A DNA stretch of 6,990 nt from Victivallaceae bacterium. Lineage in GTDB: Bacteria; Verrucomicrobiota; Lentisphaeria; Victivallales; Victivallaceae. The stretch lies in assembly GCA_028717165.1 (NCBI GenBank), contig JAQUOK010000157.1, positions 1-6,990 on the forward strand, in the 5' to 3' direction. The position numbers and the translations under genes were made by a program. Below, piece after piece: positions 4,611-6,990 of the stretch; position 1 is the first letter of the stretch; each line of letters begins with the position of its first letter. A model generated the notes under the pieces. That model made no database searches. It worked only from the letters and a program-made list of their open reading frames with translations, and was not told the DNA's origin.

Positions 4611-6990
4611 TTAATGTGATCGTTGTTTGAAAAGTTCGTGAAACTCGATTTTTGCCTCCACAAGCAGCGGCGACGCCCGTTCGCCCGCTATGCGCCCGAT
4701 TCGGTCCAGCAGCCGGAAAAGCTTATTGTCTTCGCTCAAGAGTTCAGTTGCCTGTAAGAGCTGCCCGGCAAAGCCTTTTTCCGGATATTTTGCGGTAATT
4801 TCCTTCAGCAGCCGCGCCAGGCGGCTGTGGAGATCGCCGCTGGTAGCCGCCGCTGCCAGGATGACCGGACTCGCGTAGTTGCGGCCGACGCCGACGATTG
4901 GCCAGGCCGCGCGTTGCGCGTAAAGCAGGAAACTGGAAAATCTTTTTCCGGGCGGCAGATGTTCCGGCGCCGGAAACTCCATGATATTCCGTTTCGCTTC
5001 CTCAGAAAGCGCGATATAATTGCCGATCAAGTCGAGTTCGGCCATATCCGTGTTCTTCAGGAACAGAAACATCTTGCTTTGCGTCATGATTATCTGGCCG
5101 ACGCCGGACTGCGCCATCTGGGCGATGGACTGCGTGATCGTCACCGCGCAGCAGGAGAATTTCCGGAACTGGGCGTAACTCTGCTTCATGATCTCGGCCG
5201 CCCCCGGAATCATCAGAAAGCGGGAAGCTTCCTCAAAAAGGTAAAGCTTTTTCGCCGAACGCGGCATATTCACGATCTGATTCTTAACCAAATTATTGAT
5301 CGCGATACCGACTAAGTTTTTCAGCGCGTTACCGGATTGGGCCATCTTACCGAGTTCGATGTGTATCCACCGTTTCGTCAGGTCGATAGTCGTTTCGCCA
5401 TCAAAGAGGCATCCCTTGCCGCTTTCAATCGAATACACCGCCAAACGGGCCGCGATCCGGTTGGTTTCCGATTTTTCCAGATTGGATAGTTGAGTCTCGC
5501 GAATCGCTTCGACGAGCTGACTGTGGTAGGGCATATCGCTTTTGTCCATAAAAGCGTAAGCGATGTTGCGCAGGATTTCCGGGTCGTCAATAATGCAGTC
5601 ATTGATTTCCTGAACCGTCCATGAATTATAGCGTTCCATCACTTCGCGCTCAAAACCTTCGAGTTCATCCTCATTTTTGCCGAGAATATCCTGGAGTTCG
5701 AAATAGGCGTCCTGCGCGGTATTCTGGTCCAGCGGCAGCCGGGGAATTATCGCGTCGATGGTCAAACTCATCCGGGCGGCGCGCTCCAGTTCGTTCCGGT
5801 GTTTATTCCGCCATTCGCAGTAAGCGTCGGTATAAACCGCCATAACATACGGGGTAATTATGGCCGCCCGGTCCTGGATCTTTTCCAGGTCGGAACTCTC
5901 CCCGCACATCGCGACCAGAAAAGTGGTGGCGAACTCGATCTGCGCCGGCGTAAGCGGCAAGCTGCCCGTATCAAAATAATTGAGGGTAAGGTTGGCGCCG
6001 GGATCGATCACAATATATTGCGCCTCATCTCCGTAGATCCGCGTCAGGTTGAAATAACTTCCGCCCTCCTCGATGATCACTACTTTGGCGAATTCATAGA
6101 AACCCTGCGACAGGATCGAAACGAAATTCACCGATTTGCCGGAACCGGTCTGGCCGAGGCATAAGGTATGCTGCGGCGTCGAACCGTCGAAAAACGAAAA
6201 CGTCATCAGATTGCCGTGATCGCCTTCAAATAAAATGTTACCGGCTTTGCCCTTGCCGACAAACGAGCTCGAAAAAGGCAGAATTGCCGCCAGCGGCCGG
6301 TGCATACAGTCCAGTACTGCGTCGCGCCGGGGATAAAAAAGATAACCCGGCAAAGTTTTCATGAAATTGTGAAGACTTTGCAGCCCCAGGTCATAGGAAT
6401 CGAGGCTGGTGAACATCGAGGTCGCCGCCTGTTTCAATATTGTCGAATCGCTCTGGAGATCGGCAAGGTCGCGGTTCCAGGTATGGATGATATACTCGAT
6501 CTTCAGCGGAAAGTCCTCGCCTTTGCCAAGACGGTAAATGTGCGCGGTCAGTTCATCCAGCCCGGCGCTGGCCGCAACTTCGCTTTCCTCCTCCAGCAAA
6601 TCGGCGCGGACGCGCTTCCAGTGTTTCTGTTTTTCTTCGATGGTTTTTTCGACATCCTGAGCCTCGATATTGACAACTATTGTCAGGTTTCGGATATTGT
6701 TGTCGAGGAGCTTGGAGCCATAAAATGGAAACAGGTCTGTTTTCGGGAAATCGTGCAGTGTGAAAATATTATGGTAATAGCCGTCGGATTTGAAACTGGC
6801 GTGGCCGGGCTCTTCCGAGCTGATCCCGGAATATTCGCAAGCATATATATCCGCAAGACGGCACTCGAACATCGCTTCATAGTCGATGTCGAGATCAAGC
6901 GCCGATTTGTTGACGGCCCGGTAGAATTCGCGGAAAAGAGTGATGTTCCCCAAGGGCTTGACCGGCAATGTCAGAAAAGCCCCTAAATCG
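4611..6990 (-). CDS. VirB4/TraC-family type IV secretion ATPase (5'-partial at window edge)
   Basis: Members of this family are cytoplasmic or inner-membrane-associated AAA+-like ATPases that energise pilus biogenesis and substrate transfer in conjugative T4SS. Numbering from the TTG codon at 6968, Walker A is GQTGSGKS (residues 272-279, DNA 6132-6155). Walker B is LYLFEE (575-580, DNA 5229-5246), followed by ASRFL where the family usually has DEAWRFL. The TITQS motif (residues 610-614) matches the conserved TQ motif. The segment IIEEGGSY (298-305) sits where TraC proteins usually have a D-x-G-x-SY segment. The frame stays open from 6968 to the edge (codons D-L-G-A-F-L-T precede the TTG), so the TTG is probably internal. 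Agrobacterium VirB4 has its Walker A lysine near residue 439, against 278 here, which suggests 150 or more residues are missing. The protein ends LFKQRSH and its TAA lies 14 bases before the next gene. Family assignment is firm; TraC versus VirB4 subtype is not. Confidence 0.93.
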   Translation of the reverse strand, partial: DLGAFLTLPVKPLGNITLFREFYRAVNKSALDLDIDYEAMFECRLADIYACEYSGISSEEPGHASFKSDGYYHNIFTLHDFPKTDLFPFYGSKLLDNNIRNLTIVVNIEAQDVEKTIEEKQKHWKRVRADLLEEESEVAASAGLDELTAHIYRLGKGEDFPLKIEYIIHTWNRDLADLQSDSTILKQAATSMFTSLDSYDLGLQSLHNFMKTLPGYLFYPRRDAVLDCMHRPLAAILPFSSSFVGKGKAGNILFEGDHGNLMTFSFFDGSTPQHTLCLGQTGSGKSVNFVSILSQGFYEFAKVVIIEEGGSYFNLTRIYGDEAQYIVIDPGANLTLNYFDTGSLPLTPAQIEFATTFLVAMCGESSDLEKIQDRAAIITPYVMAVYTDAYCEWRNKHRNELERAARMSLTIDAIIPRLPLDQNTAQDAYFELQDILGKNEDELEGFEREVMERYNSWTVQEINDCIIDDPEILRNIAYAFMDKSDMPYHSQLVEAIRETQLSNLEKSETNRIAARLAVYSIESGKGCLFDGETTIDLTKRWIHIELGKMAQSGNALKNLVGIAINNLVKNQIVNMPRSAKKLYLFEEASRFLMIPGAAEIMKQSYAQFRKFSCCAVTITQSIAQMAQSGVGQIIMTQSKMFLFLKNTDMAELDLIGNYIALSEEAKRNIMEFPAPEHLPPGKRFSSFLLYAQRAAWPIVGVGRNYASPVILAAAATSGDLHSRLARLLKEITAKYPEKGFAGQLLQATELLSEDNKLFRLLDRIGRIAGERASPLLVEAKIEFHELFKQRSH

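Noticed and set aside
6300..6986. Plus-strand open frame of 228 codons
   Set aside because: It is antisense to the ATPase N-terminal part, shows no family features, and conflicts with a well-supported gene.

Overview
The window is a compact run of four genes, all on the minus strand, so the biology reads from right to left. It looks like part of the mating-pair or transport operon of a conjugative type IV secretion system (T4SS) in a Gram-negative bacterium. The evidence is a VirB4/TraC-family ATPase followed by three predicted exported proteins, one of them an outer-membrane-type lipoprotein. Base composition is moderate and there are no tRNA or rRNA genes, so the host cannot be named from sequence alone. 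The divergence of the ATPase motifs and the unusual operon content suggest a lineage far from the classical proteobacterial plasmids; this is inference.

Layout in transcription order: (1) 6990-4611, a VirB4/TraC-like ATPase whose reading frame is still open at the right edge, so its N-terminus lies outside the window. (2) 4596-787, a 1269-residue protein with a Sec signal peptide, a small beta-rich N-terminal domain with two cysteine pairs, and about 1080 residues of coiled coil. Its centre is a tandem array of six 97-residue (291-bp) units. (3) 765-325, a 146-residue lipoprotein with a glycine-zipper-like hydrophobic hairpin. (4) 314-1, the start of a small exported helical protein, possibly VirB5/TrbJ-like. 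Its signal-peptide region appears broken by a one-base frameshift, and it continues past the left edge.

Gaps between genes are 14, 21 and 10 bases. Two stop codons overlap a purine-rich ribosome-binding stretch for the next gene, so the four genes look like one transcript with local translational coupling. I see no internal promoter, terminator, CRISPR array, insertion sequence or RNA gene, and no gene-free stretch longer than 21 bases.

Working model (inference): the ATPase powers substrate or pilin handling at the inner membrane, the lipoprotein and the VirB5-like protein belong to the envelope channel or pilus tip, and the giant coiled-coil protein is an exported rod. If fully helical, the rod would exceed 100 nm. 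It is the least expected component and the main candidate for a new T4SS accessory structure.
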